From contig CABQAQ010000002.1 in assembly GCA_902462155.1 (NCBI GenBank), forward strand, positions 62,001 to 126,000: DNA of 64,000 nt, in the 5' to 3' direction. The notes under the pieces are model-generated. The model had not been told where the DNA came from. It saw nothing but the letters and a program-made list of their open reading frames with translations, and did no database searches. Made by a program: the position numbers and the translations under genes. The DNA is from an uncultured bacterium. Its GTDB lineage: Bacteria; Cyanobacteriota; Vampirovibrionia; Gastranaerophilales; Gastranaerophilaceae. Positions 1 to 7,264 of the stretch are shown piece after piece; positions within the stretch are counted from its first letter, which is position 1; the number at the start of each line of letters is the position of its first letter.

Positions 1-1
1 T

Positions 2-511
2 AGTAATAATATCTTCAAAAAAATGCTTAATTTCTTAGAACCAGTCTATAATAATCAATTGATGAAATCTGATCAATTAATATCTAGATACTCTAACGTT
101 CACGAGTTAAAAGATGGTATTGTTGATTTTGCAAAGTTTATTAACAATGAAAATGGGGATATCCGAAAAGTACTTGCTTCTGATAAAAATTCAAAAAATA
201 TTACTCAAGAACTCTTTAAGTCTTGGAATAAAAACGATAAAATAAAATCTTTTACTCAAGCTTCTAAAGAGGATATCGTTAGTATGTTATCTGATTCTAA
301 AAAAGCAGATAATAGTTTAATTAAAAAACTTACTGAGTGCTTTAACGGAGAAAACAATACTTTTGTAAAAAAAGCAAAATATATGAATAGCTTATTTAAT
401 TTCTTATCAATATTTCTTTTAGTTCCAATCCTTCTTGGATATGCTCTGCCAAAATTAAACGAGTATAATACTAAAAAAATAATAGCACAAGAAAAAGCCA
501 GTATTCAGTAA
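2..511 (+). CDS. Putative membrane protein, C-terminal part (5' truncated by window edge)
   Basis: The reading frame is open to the left edge. The first ATG (23) has no Shine-Dalgarno sequence in front, so this is probably the end of a longer protein. What is visible is a charged, helical, Lys/Asn-rich region of about 125 residues, then one hydrophobic segment (about residues 127-145 counted from the ATG) ending in a V-P-I-L-L-G-Y-A-L-P-K-L stretch, then a basic tail. The end of the hydrophobic segment resembles the 'L-T-P-L-L...Y-P-K' end of the membrane protein at 2377-3054, so the two may be distant relatives. No function can be given. It ends 45 bp before the convergent nuclease gene. Confidence 0.55.
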   Translation, partial: SNNIFKKMLNFLEPVYNNQLMKSDQLISRYSNVHELKDGIVDFAKFINNENGDIRKVLASDKNSKNITQELFKSWNKNDKIKSFTQASKEDIVSMLSDSKKADNSLIKKLTECFNGENNTFVKKAKYMNSLFNFLSIFLLVPILLGYALPKLNEYNTKKIIAQEKASIQ

Positions 512-556
512 TAAATAGCATTAATTCTATTTTTATATCAATTGAACTTAGGTTGA

Positions 557-1006
557 CTATTTTTCTTTATAGACATAAGGTAAACAAAGCCCTTTGTCCA
601 AAAGATGTTGGTTGATATTTATATTGTCAAAATATAAAATGCCTAAGACTCGTCCGTATTTGTCTATACCTTGAAAAACAAAAGAAATATTTTTTGCATT
701 TTTATAAAGATTTTCAAGGTAATTTTTTGCCTCACAGCCTTTATATATAACCTGATCAATGCTTAAGTGAGAATAATAAGCTTGTTTATAAGCTCTATGA
801 ATAGGTTCTGTTTCAAAGCAGTCAATGCCGATTAAGCGTATGGGAAATTTATTCCCCGACTCAAAAGTGACTTTAACGGTATCGCCATCTAAAATTTTCA
901 TCCTTGTTATAGGTATTTTTGCTGTCTCCTTTGAAATAGAGGCTATATCTATAAAGAAAAATAATATACTACATATACAAACCATAATTTTTATTCTGTT
1001 TTTCAT
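557..1006 (-). CDS. Exported staphylococcal-nuclease-like protein, left copy
   Basis: 149 residues from the ATG at 1006, chosen because AGGAG lies just upstream on this strand; a longer frame starting at 1072 has no such signal. An N-terminal hydrophobic segment (about residues 6-22) looks like a signal peptide or anchor. The rest is a thermonuclease (SNase) fold: M-K-I-L-D-G-D-T-V-K-V with the metal-binding D-G-D near residues 40-42, R-L-I-G-I-D near 57-62, and D-K-Y-G-R-V-L-G near 115-122. The family hydrolyses DNA or RNA with Ca2+. A second copy at 55643-56092 differs at only 10 of 149 residues by my count. It is divergent from the XRE regulator at 1095. The enzyme family is fairly sure; its substrate here is not known. 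Confidence 0.85.
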   Translation of the reverse strand: MKNRIKIMVCICSILFFFIDIASISKETAKIPITRMKILDGDTVKVTFESGNKFPIRLIGIDCFETEPIHRAYKQAYYSHLSIDQVIYKGCEAKNYLENLYKNAKNISFVFQGIDKYGRVLGILYFDNININQHLLDKGLCLPYVYKEK

Positions 1007-1094
1007 TAATTTACTCCTAGTTATTATACTTTTGAGCATTTTAGACAACTCTGACTTGGTAGAAAATGTCATAAAAATAAAACATTATTAATAA

Positions 1095-1307
1095 ATGAGT
1101 AAGTTTGATCTAAAAAAGTTAGGTAAAAATATTAGATATATAAGAAAAAGTAAAAACTTATCACAAGAAAAGTTGGCTGAGCTTATCAAGAAAACTAGAA
1201 ATTATGTAGGTATGATTGAAAGAGCCGAAATAAATATACCTGCTAGTGTTATTTTTGATATAGCAAAAGCATTGAATGTTAAACCTAAAGTATTTTTTGA
1301 TAATTAA
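1095..1307 (+). CDS. Small XRE-family HTH regulator (left copy, XRE-A)
   Basis: 70-residue protein that is almost only a helix-turn-helix domain. L-G-K-N-I-R-Y-I-R is helix 1, L-S-Q-E-K-L-A-E is helix 2, and T-R-N-Y-V-G-M-I-E-R is the recognition helix, followed by I-F-D-I-A-K-A-L-N-V. This is the Cro/C1 (XRE) type. It is divergent from the nuclease at 557-1006 with an 88 bp gap, so it probably controls itself and the nuclease. It is homologous to, but much more diverged from, the regulator at 55331-55564 (shared R-N-Y-[VI]-G-x-I-E-R and I-F-D-I-A-K-A-L-N). No strong ribosome-binding site precedes the ATG. Confidence 0.85.
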   Translation: MSKFDLKKLGKNIRYIRKSKNLSQEKLAELIKKTRNYVGMIERAEINIPASVIFDIAKALNVKPKVFFDN

Positions 1308-1366
1308 TATTAATAGTGTTTCATATATGAACATATTAATATCAATATACAGCTTATTATTCAAAT

Positions 1367-1606
1367 ATGCAACGAAATAATAATAAAATTTGTATTTAGC
1401 AAAAAAAATAGATGCACTAATAAAAGAAATAAGATAACGTAATAATTATTCTTGCCGAAAGTTAGCTTATGAATACGATATATCTAAACATGATTTAGTA
1501 GAATGTAGAGTCGTAATTTTAATAAAAATTTCAGAAACATTCGGTATAAAATTTAAAATTTGCTAAAAAAACAGAAGAAAAGTTTGTAAAAAATTACATT
1601 AATTAA
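1367..1606 (+). pseudogene. Decayed second XRE regulator (remnant of XRE-B)
   Basis: No intact frame, but translating in pieces gives L-A-K-K-I-D-A-L-I-K-E-I-R, stop, then R-K-L-A-Y-E-Y-D-I-S-K, I-S-E-T-F-G-I-K-F-K, and after a frame change A-K-K-T-E-E-K-F-V-K-N-Y-I-N. These match, in order, F-N-K-T-V-G-K-L-L-K-E-L-R, N-K-F-A-R-E-Y-D-M-D-R, L-S-E-A-L-G-I-K-F-S and A-K-K-L-E-E-K-L-G-K-D-F of the intact XRE at 54991-55263. The remnant is broken by at least one nonsense change, a small deletion in the middle and one frameshift. It shows that this locus once had the same nuclease-XRE-XRE layout as the right-hand locus. Confidence 0.8.
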
Positions 1607-1643
1607 TTTAAAAAGTGAGTTTAATGTAATTTAGGTATATTAA

Positions 1644-1675
1644 ATATAGCCCCAAAGTATCCGTTTAGGCTATAT
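1644..1675. promoter_or_regulatory. Inverted repeat upstream of exported nuclease
   Basis: Perfect 8 bp arms ATATAGCC / GGCTATAT (1644-1651 and 1668-1675) around a 16 nt spacer, ending 38 bp before the ATG at 1714. There is no T-run, so it looks like an operator or mRNA hairpin rather than a terminator. A TATAAT hexamer follows at 1686-1691. Confidence 0.4.
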
Positions 1676-1713
1676 GATAACATTATATAATTATGATAAA
1701 ATAAAAAGTAAAT

Positions 1714-2118
1714 ATGAAAAATTTTATTTTAAAAATACTTATATTTTTTAGCGTAATTATAAGTTTTAATATTTCTGCCTATGGTAAAAGTAATACGCAT
1801 TTATTTTTAGAAAAAGATTATCAACAAGCTTGGTGCCGTATGCATAATGGTATAACAGAGTATAGGTTACCAGACAAATCAAGAGTCGATTGTCTTACTA
1901 ATACTCATGTAATAGAATTTGATTTCGTTAAAAAAGTTTATGAAAGTATAGGGCAAGCTTTGTATTATTCTGCAATTACAGGCAAAAAACCCGGCATAGT
2001 TTTAATTTCAGAATCAGGTGATAAAGATAAATCAAAGATAGATAAGTTAAGAAAAGTTTCACTTAAGTATCATATTGATTTCTGGGTGATGACAATAGAT
2101 GACCTATTAAATAATTGA
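1714..2118 (+). CDS. Exported PD-(D/E)XK-like nuclease, putative
   Basis: 134 residues. Residues 1-24 form a signal peptide (basic start, hydrophobic core, A-Y-G-K boundary). The mature part has G-I-T-E-Y-R-L, R-V-D-C-L-T, V-I-E-F-D-F-V-K-K, and then I-G-Q-A-L-Y-Y. This order (Glu, then V-D-C, then E-F-D...K, then a Q-A-L-Y-Y helix) is the PD-(D/E)XK nuclease-fold arrangement in small exported bacterial proteins. The last part (P-G-I-V-L-I-S-E...F-W-V-M-T-I-D-D-L) is the expected closing beta-alpha-beta. It lies close to the SNase-like gene, so two unrelated nuclease folds sit together. Nuclease activity is inferred from motifs only. Confidence 0.6.
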   Translation: MKNFILKILIFFSVIISFNISAYGKSNTHLFLEKDYQQAWCRMHNGITEYRLPDKSRVDCLTNTHVIEFDFVKKVYESIGQALYYSAITGKKPGIVLISESGDKDKSKIDKLRKVSLKYHIDFWVMTIDDLLNN

Positions 2119-2309
2119 TATAATTTTTATCAATATTTTTTATCTGGTAATTCTAAAGCCTATCAAGTTTATAATTTTCAAATACTTATATATAGACGGT
2201 CAATAAAAATACGTTACAAAAATAATAATTCATATTATATTATACCGTAATTTGTTGTTATATTTAACTTAAGAATAAGTCGAGGTCAATAATGTAAAAA
2301 AATGTAAAT

Positions 2310-2335
2310 ATTGTTCGGATAAATGAACAATGTTC
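2310..2335. promoter_or_regulatory. Palindromic operator-like site, three GTTC/GAAC half-sites
   Basis: ATTGTTC (2310-2316), 8 nt, then GAACAAT (2325-2331) form a perfect dyad. The second arm overlaps a compact GAACAATGTTC palindrome (2325-2335), giving three half-sites within 26 bp. It lies 42 bp upstream of the ATG at 2377, where a repressor or activator would bind. GAAC...GTTC half-sites recall LexA boxes, but the 3 nt spacing does not match the 4 nt Gram-positive box. Confidence 0.5.
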
Positions 2336-2376
2336 GATATTTTATGTTTTAATAAAAACAGAAAGGAAACAAAATC

Positions 2377-3054
2377 ATGCTTATTAAAAATTCTAGTATG
2401 AGGAATTCTGCTTTAGACCAAGCAACAAAAAAAAATGACCAAAAAATATCCTTTAAAGCAAATAAATCAATAATGAACTTGATAAAAGAATCAGACAATA
2501 GACACGATAAAAGAATGGATGTAAAATTTTTAGCAAAATTTTATGATAAATTTGGAGATGATTGTGAAAAATTTTCTGATTTTTTAAATATGGCAGGTAA
2601 AATATTTATAGCCCCATTGACGATTATTTTTAATCCATTTGTAAAAAAAGATCAAAATGACAAAGATGAAAGATTCTATGCAGCAATGAAACACCCAATA
2701 GAAGGAATATTAATGGGGAGTATGCAGATAGGTATAGCTATGGGGGTTGATAATTATATTGAATCTTTAGCCAGTAAAGGCAAATTAGGGAAAAAAATGA
2801 ATTTAAATAATATTCCCAAAGAGAGTGGAAAATATCATAAACATGCTTTAAGGGCATCTACGTTTGCTGGCTTAGTAAGTGCAGGTACTGTTTTAGTACT
2901 GACCCCATTATTGGCAAAAGTTTCTAATTATATATACCCAAAAATAATGAATTTATTTTACCAAAATACTGATAATAATAGAGATTTTATAAAACATAGA
3001 CATGATTATTCTCATAAAAATTGTGTTAAAAATGATAACAGTGTAGCTAGTTAA
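2377..3054 (+). CDS. Membrane protein with N-terminal K-I-S-F-K-A motif
   Basis: 225 residues after a good ribosome-binding site (GAAAGGAAA, 2360-2368). An N-terminal tail of about 50 residues carries the short motif K-I-S-F-K-A (about residues 23-28). Then come hydrophobic stretches near residues 70-90 (A-G-K-I-F-I-A-P-L-T), 105-125 (G-I-L-M-G-S-M-Q-I-G-I-A-M-G) and 165-195 (A-G-L-V-S-A-G-T-V-L-V-L-T-P-L-L), and a His/Asn-rich basic tail. No enzymatic motif is visible. It is 27 bp upstream of a second membrane protein (3082-3738), probably in the same operon, under the palindromic site at 2310-2335. The motif recalls short tails I associate with Gastranaerophilales proteins. Function unknown. 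Confidence 0.75.
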   Translation: MLIKNSSMRNSALDQATKKNDQKISFKANKSIMNLIKESDNRHDKRMDVKFLAKFYDKFGDDCEKFSDFLNMAGKIFIAPLTIIFNPFVKKDQNDKDERFYAAMKHPIEGILMGSMQIGIAMGVDNYIESLASKGKLGKKMNLNNIPKESGKYHKHALRASTFAGLVSAGTVLVLTPLLAKVSNYIYPKIMNLFYQNTDNNRDFIKHRHDYSHKNCVKNDNSVAS

Positions 3055-3081
3055 TTTTATATAGATAGGATTTTTCTAAAA

Positions 3082-3738
3082 ATGTTTAGCAAATTATTAA
3101 AGAACATATCAGAGTCAAAAAGTGTAAATAATTTTATAAATTATTTAAATAAAGAGGGGAATGGTTATATATTAGCGTTATTTATGGTTGGAACTAATGT
3201 TGCAAAAGATATTGTTGCTTATAGCTCAAGAGCTGTTTCATCATTACATAATGATGAAATTCCAAAAGATAAAAAGCCTTTTGTAGTTGCAATGGATGCA
3301 GTAACTGTATTTACGACATCAACCATGCAGGTTTTAGCCGGATTAATGATAGCAAATCCTAAAGTCAATTCTTTTATTCAAAAAAATTTGTTTAAGAAGC
3401 AATCAGAAAATATACGGCCAATATTACAGAATACATTTTTATCATTATCAACATTAATATTTTCAGGAATAATAACGGAAAGAGTATTTGTACCATTAGT
3501 GACAACACCAGTAGCAGAAGCATTAAAAAAGAAGTTTCAAAATCATAGAGATAAACCTTATTTAAGAAGAAAACATTCAGATGTTATAAGAAACAAACAG
3601 ATTCATAGTAGAAAGTTGGATCTACAGTTAGATAAAAAAGAAAAAGATCTAAAGAAAAATGATCCGGAATATAGCTTTGGATCGTATGTTAAAGTCTATA
3701 ATAATAGATATAATTTAAATAATAATTTAGCAATTTAG
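3082..3738 (+). CDS. Membrane protein, partner of the preceding gene
   Basis: 218 residues. Hydrophobic segments lie near residues 28-45 (Y-I-L-A-L-F-M-V-G-T-N-V-A-K-D), 70-95 (V-A-M-D-A-V-T-V-F-T-T-S-T-M-Q-V-L-A-G-L-M-I) and 118-145 (L-S-L-S-T-L-I-F-S-G-I-I-T), followed by a long Lys/Arg-rich tail. The layout of three hydrophobic hairpins with a conserved Pro near the end of the last (V-P-L-V-T-T-P-V) parallels the upstream protein, so the two look like distant paralogues or subunits of one complex. The short gap (27 bp) points to cotranscription. I do not recognise a named family. Confidence 0.7.
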   Translation: MFSKLLKNISESKSVNNFINYLNKEGNGYILALFMVGTNVAKDIVAYSSRAVSSLHNDEIPKDKKPFVVAMDAVTVFTTSTMQVLAGLMIANPKVNSFIQKNLFKKQSENIRPILQNTFLSLSTLIFSGIITERVFVPLVTTPVAEALKKKFQNHRDKPYLRRKHSDVIRNKQIHSRKLDLQLDKKEKDLKKNDPEYSFGSYVKVYNNRYNLNNNLAI

Positions 3739-4145
3739 ATTAAAATATTTTTAAAAACAAACTATTATAGAACACTGAAAAACTCTTTTTAAGGTATTAA
3801 TTTTAATTAATGATGTCTAAAGAGTATTATATTTTAAGTAAAATTTACAATGAACTATATATTTTTCATAAAAAAATTTGCCAAATAAGAATTTTAAGTA
3901 TAGAGTAGCCAATAAAAATTAGGAAATTTTGTATTTTTCTTTACATTTAAGTGTGCAGATAAAATTCATAGACAATCTTTTAAGAATAATTTAATGTAAG
4001 CCTTTAGAAAGATAGATTTAGAATATATTTTTATTGAGATAAAAAAATCTTCTAGCTAAAAAAGTTAAGCATATATTTTATTTATATAAAAAGAGAAATC
4101 AAATAGAATAAAGAACACAGCTAGTTTAGATATAAAAAATAAAAA
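3739..4145. other. 407 bp intergenic, no gene seen
   Basis: About 85% A+T with no open frame of useful length on either strand. A weak hairpin with ACTCTTT / AAAGAGT arms (3782-3788, 3819-3825) lies 40 bp after the membrane-protein gene and could end that transcript. The remainder shows nothing else recognisable before tRNA-Gly. Confidence 0.5.
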
Positions 4146-4220
4146 TGGAGCGGAAGACGAGGCTCGAACTCGCGACCCTTTCCTTGGCAAGGAAATATTC
4201 TACCACTGAACTACTTCCGC
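4146..4220 (-). tRNA. tRNA-Gly(GCC)
   Basis: Read on the minus strand the gene starts GCGGAAG and ends CTTCCGC-T-CCA, giving a perfect 7 bp acceptor stem with an encoded CCA. The anticodon loop reads TTGCCAA inside a 5 bp stem, so the anticodon is GCC (glycine). The T-loop has the normal GTTCGAG core. It separates the accessory left end from the polyamine operon. Confidence 0.95.
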
Positions 4221-4341
4221 ATCGCAACAAGTATTAAACTATATAGAGATCATATTATAAATAAAAAAGAAAATCAAGTAGTATAATAGAAAAAATTGTA
4301 AAGTTTTGTATTTAAGTAGTATGTATTTTATTAATTTTTCA

Positions 4342-4350
4342 TGCTAGAAT
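4342..4350 (+). promoter_or_regulatory. Extended -10 promoter for speD operon
   Basis: TG-C-TAGAAT is an extended -10 element 53 bp upstream of the speD start, in the only upstream non-coding DNA of the operon. No good -35 hexamer is visible, as is common for extended -10 promoters. Confidence 0.4.
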
Positions 4351-4402
4351 ACGTTATAAGTGTAAAAAGAGCGTTAAAAATTCGAAAGGAGAATATGAGA
4401 AA

Positions 4403-4837
4403 TTGGAAAAAATGCAACAATTCTTGGATGACGAAAAAGCCGGATACTTAGGTAGACACATTTTAGCTGAATTTTTTGGGTGTGACCCTAATATATTGAA
4501 TAATGTTAATTTAATAGAAGAAAAAATGACGAATGCGGCTATAGAATGTGGAGCTACTGTTATACAGAAATGTTTTCATATGTTTAATCCAATAGGAGTA
4601 AGTGGTGTTGTTATTATAGCTGAATCTCATTTAGCAATCCATACTTGGCCTGAACTTGGATATGCAGCTGTTGACCTCTTTACTTGTGGGGAAAGCTGTG
4701 ATCCTAAAGTTGCTTATGATTATCTTAAAAAAGCTTTTGAGTGTAAAGATGGTTCTTATACTCAACTTAAACGTGGTATTTTGTCGCCTGAACATAAGGT
4801 AGAACATATACCTTTTAAAGTTGAAGCTCAAGTTTAA
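4403..4837 (+). CDS. speD: S-adenosylmethionine decarboxylase proenzyme (prokaryotic class)
   Basis: 144 residues, normal for the short prokaryotic (SpeH/SpeD class 1B) enzyme. It decarboxylates S-adenosylmethionine to make the aminopropyl donor for spermidine. The proenzyme self-cleaves at Glu74-Ser75 in A-E-S-H-L-A-I-H-T-W-P-E, converting Ser75 to the pyruvoyl cofactor. His80 and Cys95 are spaced from Ser75 as in characterised enzymes. The start is TTG at 4403, 11 nt after AAAGGAGA. The in-frame ATG at 4412 is too far from that site, and the ATG at 4395 is out of frame. It is the first gene of a speD-speE-speB run with gaps of 41 and 23 bp. Confidence 0.95.
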   Translation: MEKMQQFLDDEKAGYLGRHILAEFFGCDPNILNNVNLIEEKMTNAAIECGATVIQKCFHMFNPIGVSGVVIIAESHLAIHTWPELGYAAVDLFTCGESCDPKVAYDYLKKAFECKDGSYTQLKRGILSPEHKVEHIPFKVEAQV

Positions 4838-4878
4838 TATTTTTTTTAAGAAGTCTATGAAAGTGCAGGTAACTTATA

Positions 4879-5721
4879 ATGAATATGGATTTAAAGTATA
4901 CTGAATTTAATGATGATGGTTTTGGTTTAGCCGTTAAAATTAAACAATCTTTATATCACAATAAATCTGATTTCCAGACACTGGATATATTAGAAACAGA
5001 AGGTTTAGGTCGTTTACTTTTAATGGATGGTCTTGTTATGACCACTGAAAAAGATGAGTATTTTTACCACGAAATGATATCTCATATCCCTATGATTTCA
5101 CATAAATCTCCTAAAAGCGTATTAGTAATTGGTGGTGCTGATGGAGGTACAGTTAGAGAAGTTTTAAAACATAATACTGTTGAAAAAGTCGTTATGTGCG
5201 AAATAGATGGATTAGCTGTAGATGTATGTAAAAAATATTTTCCTACTATTGCTTGTGAGCTTGATAATCCCAAAGTAGAGATATGTATAAACGATGGTGT
5301 TGAATTTATAAAAGATAAAAAATCCGAATATGATGTTATTTTAATCGATTCTACAGATCCGCTTGGTCCTGGGGTAGGATTATTTACAGAAGAATTTTAT
5401 ACAAATGTCAAACAAGCTTTAAAGCCTGGGGGTATTATGGTTGCTCAATCAGAGTCACCTATTGCTGATAAAAAAGAAATGAGGCAAATGTATAAATTAT
5501 TAAATAAAGTATTCCCTATAGTTAAACCTTATATTGGACCTGTACCAACATATCCGGGCGGTTTTTGGAGTTGGGCATTTTGTTCTGAGTCTGTAGAACC
5601 TCTTCATTTTATTGATGAAGATCGTGCTAAAGCAATATCTAAATCACTTAAACTTTATAATTTAGATATCCATAGGTCTGTATTTGCTTTACCTAATTAT
5701 GTTAAAGAAATAGTCGAATAA
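4879..5721 (+). CDS. speE: Spermidine synthase
   Basis: 280 residues, full length. It transfers an aminopropyl group from decarboxylated SAM to putrescine. The nucleotide-binding G-G-A-D-G-G lies at residues 85-90. The catalytic-loop I-D-S-T-D-P-L-G-P-G lies near 156-165, and the P-T-Y-P-G-G-F-W-S-W substrate-pocket motif is near 223-232. The N-terminal beta-strand region holds the expected L-L-L-M-D-G-L-V-M-T-T-E-K-D-E-Y-F-Y-H-E. It sits directly between the SAM decarboxylase and agmatinase genes, so the whole route agmatine to putrescine to spermidine is encoded together, except for arginine decarboxylase, which is not in the window. Confidence 0.97.
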   Translation: MNMDLKYTEFNDDGFGLAVKIKQSLYHNKSDFQTLDILETEGLGRLLLMDGLVMTTEKDEYFYHEMISHIPMISHKSPKSVLVIGGADGGTVREVLKHNTVEKVVMCEIDGLAVDVCKKYFPTIACELDNPKVEICINDGVEFIKDKKSEYDVILIDSTDPLGPGVGLFTEEFYTNVKQALKPGGIMVAQSESPIADKKEMRQMYKLLNKVFPIVKPYIGPVPTYPGGFWSWAFCSESVEPLHFIDEDRAKAISKSLKLYNLDIHRSVFALPNYVKEIVE

Positions 5722-5744
5722 TATTTTAAGGATACAATTTTAAT

Positions 5745-6653
5745 ATGAATCATTATGAATTTTTGTCTAAAAATTGGATAGGATCTTGTTCTGATTATCA
5801 AAAATCAAATTGGATCTTGACAGGGATACCATTTGATGGGACTTGTTCTTATCGCCCAGGGACTAGATTTGCTCCTCAAGAAATCAGATTAGCTTCTTGG
5901 GGGCTTGAAACTTATTCTCCTGTTTTAGACAAAGATCTTAATGATATATCTTTTTATGATCTTGGTGATTTAGATTTAGCTTTTGGTAATACTCAAAAAG
6001 TTCTTAGTACTATTAATTCTTGTGTTTATGATATTTTAAAAGATAACAAGAAATTCTTTGGAATAGGTGGAGAACACTTGGTTACTTTGCCGGTTATTGA
6101 GGCTTATTTAAAAAAATATCCAAAGATAGTACTTGTTCATTTTGATGCGCATACGGATTTAAGAGAAGAATATTTAGGTGAAAAATATTCCCACGCTTGC
6201 GTAGTTAGGCATATTGCAAATAAAATAGGGCCTGAAAATCTTATCCAAATAGGTATTCGTTCAGGAGAAAAATCTGAGTTTGAATATATGTATAAGCATA
6301 ATACTTTGATTAGACAAAAAGATGAATTATTAATGAAGCTAAATTCTATAAATGCCAATTATAGAATAAAAAGGAAAGTAGACGATGATGCTCAACAAGA
6401 ATCTGAAAATATACCTATCTTTATTACAGTAGATATAGATGTACTTGATCCGAGCATTTTACCTGGAACTGGGACTCCTGAGGCGGGTGGATTTTCTTAT
6501 AATGAACTTATTAGTTGGCTTAGCTTATTTAAGGAACAGAATATAGTTGGTTGTGATGTTGTTGAATTATCACCTCATTATGATTCAAGTGGAATTTCTA
6601 CTGCTGTTACAGCTAAGCTTATTCGAGAAATGTTACTTATGTTTGCTTCTTAA
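5745..6653 (+). CDS. speB: Agmatinase (ureohydrolase family)
   Basis: 302 residues. It hydrolyses agmatine to putrescine and urea at a binuclear Mn2+ centre. The metal-binding motifs are G-G-E-H (108-111), F-D-A-H-T-D (133-138) and V-D-I-D-V-L-D-P (229-236). The closing E-L-S-P-H-Y-D-S motif near 280 is also there. A Lys/Asp/Gln-rich stretch of about 30 residues (about 192-222) between the second and third metal motifs looks longer than in most relatives. The substrate call rests on operon context (speD, speE), because arginase, agmatinase and formimidoylglutamase share these motifs. Confidence 0.9.
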   Translation: MNHYEFLSKNWIGSCSDYQKSNWILTGIPFDGTCSYRPGTRFAPQEIRLASWGLETYSPVLDKDLNDISFYDLGDLDLAFGNTQKVLSTINSCVYDILKDNKKFFGIGGEHLVTLPVIEAYLKKYPKIVLVHFDAHTDLREEYLGEKYSHACVVRHIANKIGPENLIQIGIRSGEKSEFEYMYKHNTLIRQKDELLMKLNSINANYRIKRKVDDDAQQESENIPIFITVDIDVLDPSILPGTGTPEAGGFSYNELISWLSLFKEQNIVGCDVVELSPHYDSSGISTAVTAKLIREMLLMFAS

Positions 6654-6684
6654 ATTATACTTAAGATATTGTTAATATTTATTT

Positions 6685-7263
6685 ATGATGGACTATTCTA
6701 TATTAAAAAAAACAGAAGAATCTTGTAGAAATTGTAATAAATGTGGGCTTTGCAAAACAAGAACTAATATAGTTTTTTCTGATGGGACATTTAATAATAA
6801 ATTAATGCTTGTAGGTGAGGCTCCAGGTTATTGGGAAGATAAAAAAGGTAAACCATTTGTAGGAAAAGCTGGGCAATTATTAGATAAAATTTTAACGTCG
6901 GTACAATTATCTCGAGAAAATATTTATATTTGTAATACAATTAAATGTCGTCCACCAGATAATAGAGATCCTTTACCTGAAGAAAAATTAGCTTGTAAAG
7001 AGTATCTTGATATCCAAATTAATACATTAAAACCTAAGATTATTTTGCTATGTGGCAGAGTTGCAGTTAAATCTTTTTTAGATACAGATATTGGTATTAC
7101 TAAATTAAGAGGTAAATGGTTTGATGGACCTTTTGGATCGAAAATGATGCCTATTTTTCATCCTTCTTATCTTTTACGTAATGATTCTCGGCAAATAGGT
7201 GGACCAAAGTGGTTAATGTGGCAAGATATCAAGTCTATAAGACAAGCGTATGACTTGCTTTAA
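6685..7263 (+). CDS. Type-4 uracil-DNA glycosylase, [4Fe-4S]
   Basis: 192 residues. It removes uracil from DNA in base-excision repair. Motif 1 is V-G-E-A-P-G (43-48), followed by K-G-K-P-F-V-G-K-A-G-Q-L-L (54-66). N-T-I-K-C-R-P-P (84-91) and the F-H-P-S-Y-L-L motif near 158 complete the family-4 pattern. By spacing, the cluster ligands are Cys17, Cys20, Cys88 and Cys104. Extra cysteines at 14, 23 and 83 make this protein unusually Cys-rich. It begins 31 bp after agmatinase and may be read through from the polyamine operon. Confidence 0.93.
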   Translation: MMDYSILKKTEESCRNCNKCGLCKTRTNIVFSDGTFNNKLMLVGEAPGYWEDKKGKPFVGKAGQLLDKILTSVQLSRENIYICNTIKCRPPDNRDPLPEEKLACKEYLDIQINTLKPKIILLCGRVAVKSFLDTDIGITKLRGKWFDGPFGSKMMPIFHPSYLLRNDSRQIGGPKWLMWQDIKSIRQAYDLL

Positions 7264-7264
7264 A

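Noticed and set aside
825..1091. 88-codon plus-strand frame opposite the nuclease gene
   Set aside because: It is antisense to a well-supported gene and has no ribosome site; the mirrored frame also appears opposite the right copy (55588-55824), as expected from duplicated coding DNA.
2310..2335. LexA/SOS box
   Set aside because: The GAAC-GTTC spacing is 3 nt rather than 4, and no similar site is found ahead of recA; left as an unknown operator.
4395..4397. ATG as the speD start
   Set aside because: It is close to the ribosome site but out of frame with the SAM decarboxylase; TTG 4403 is in frame and well spaced.
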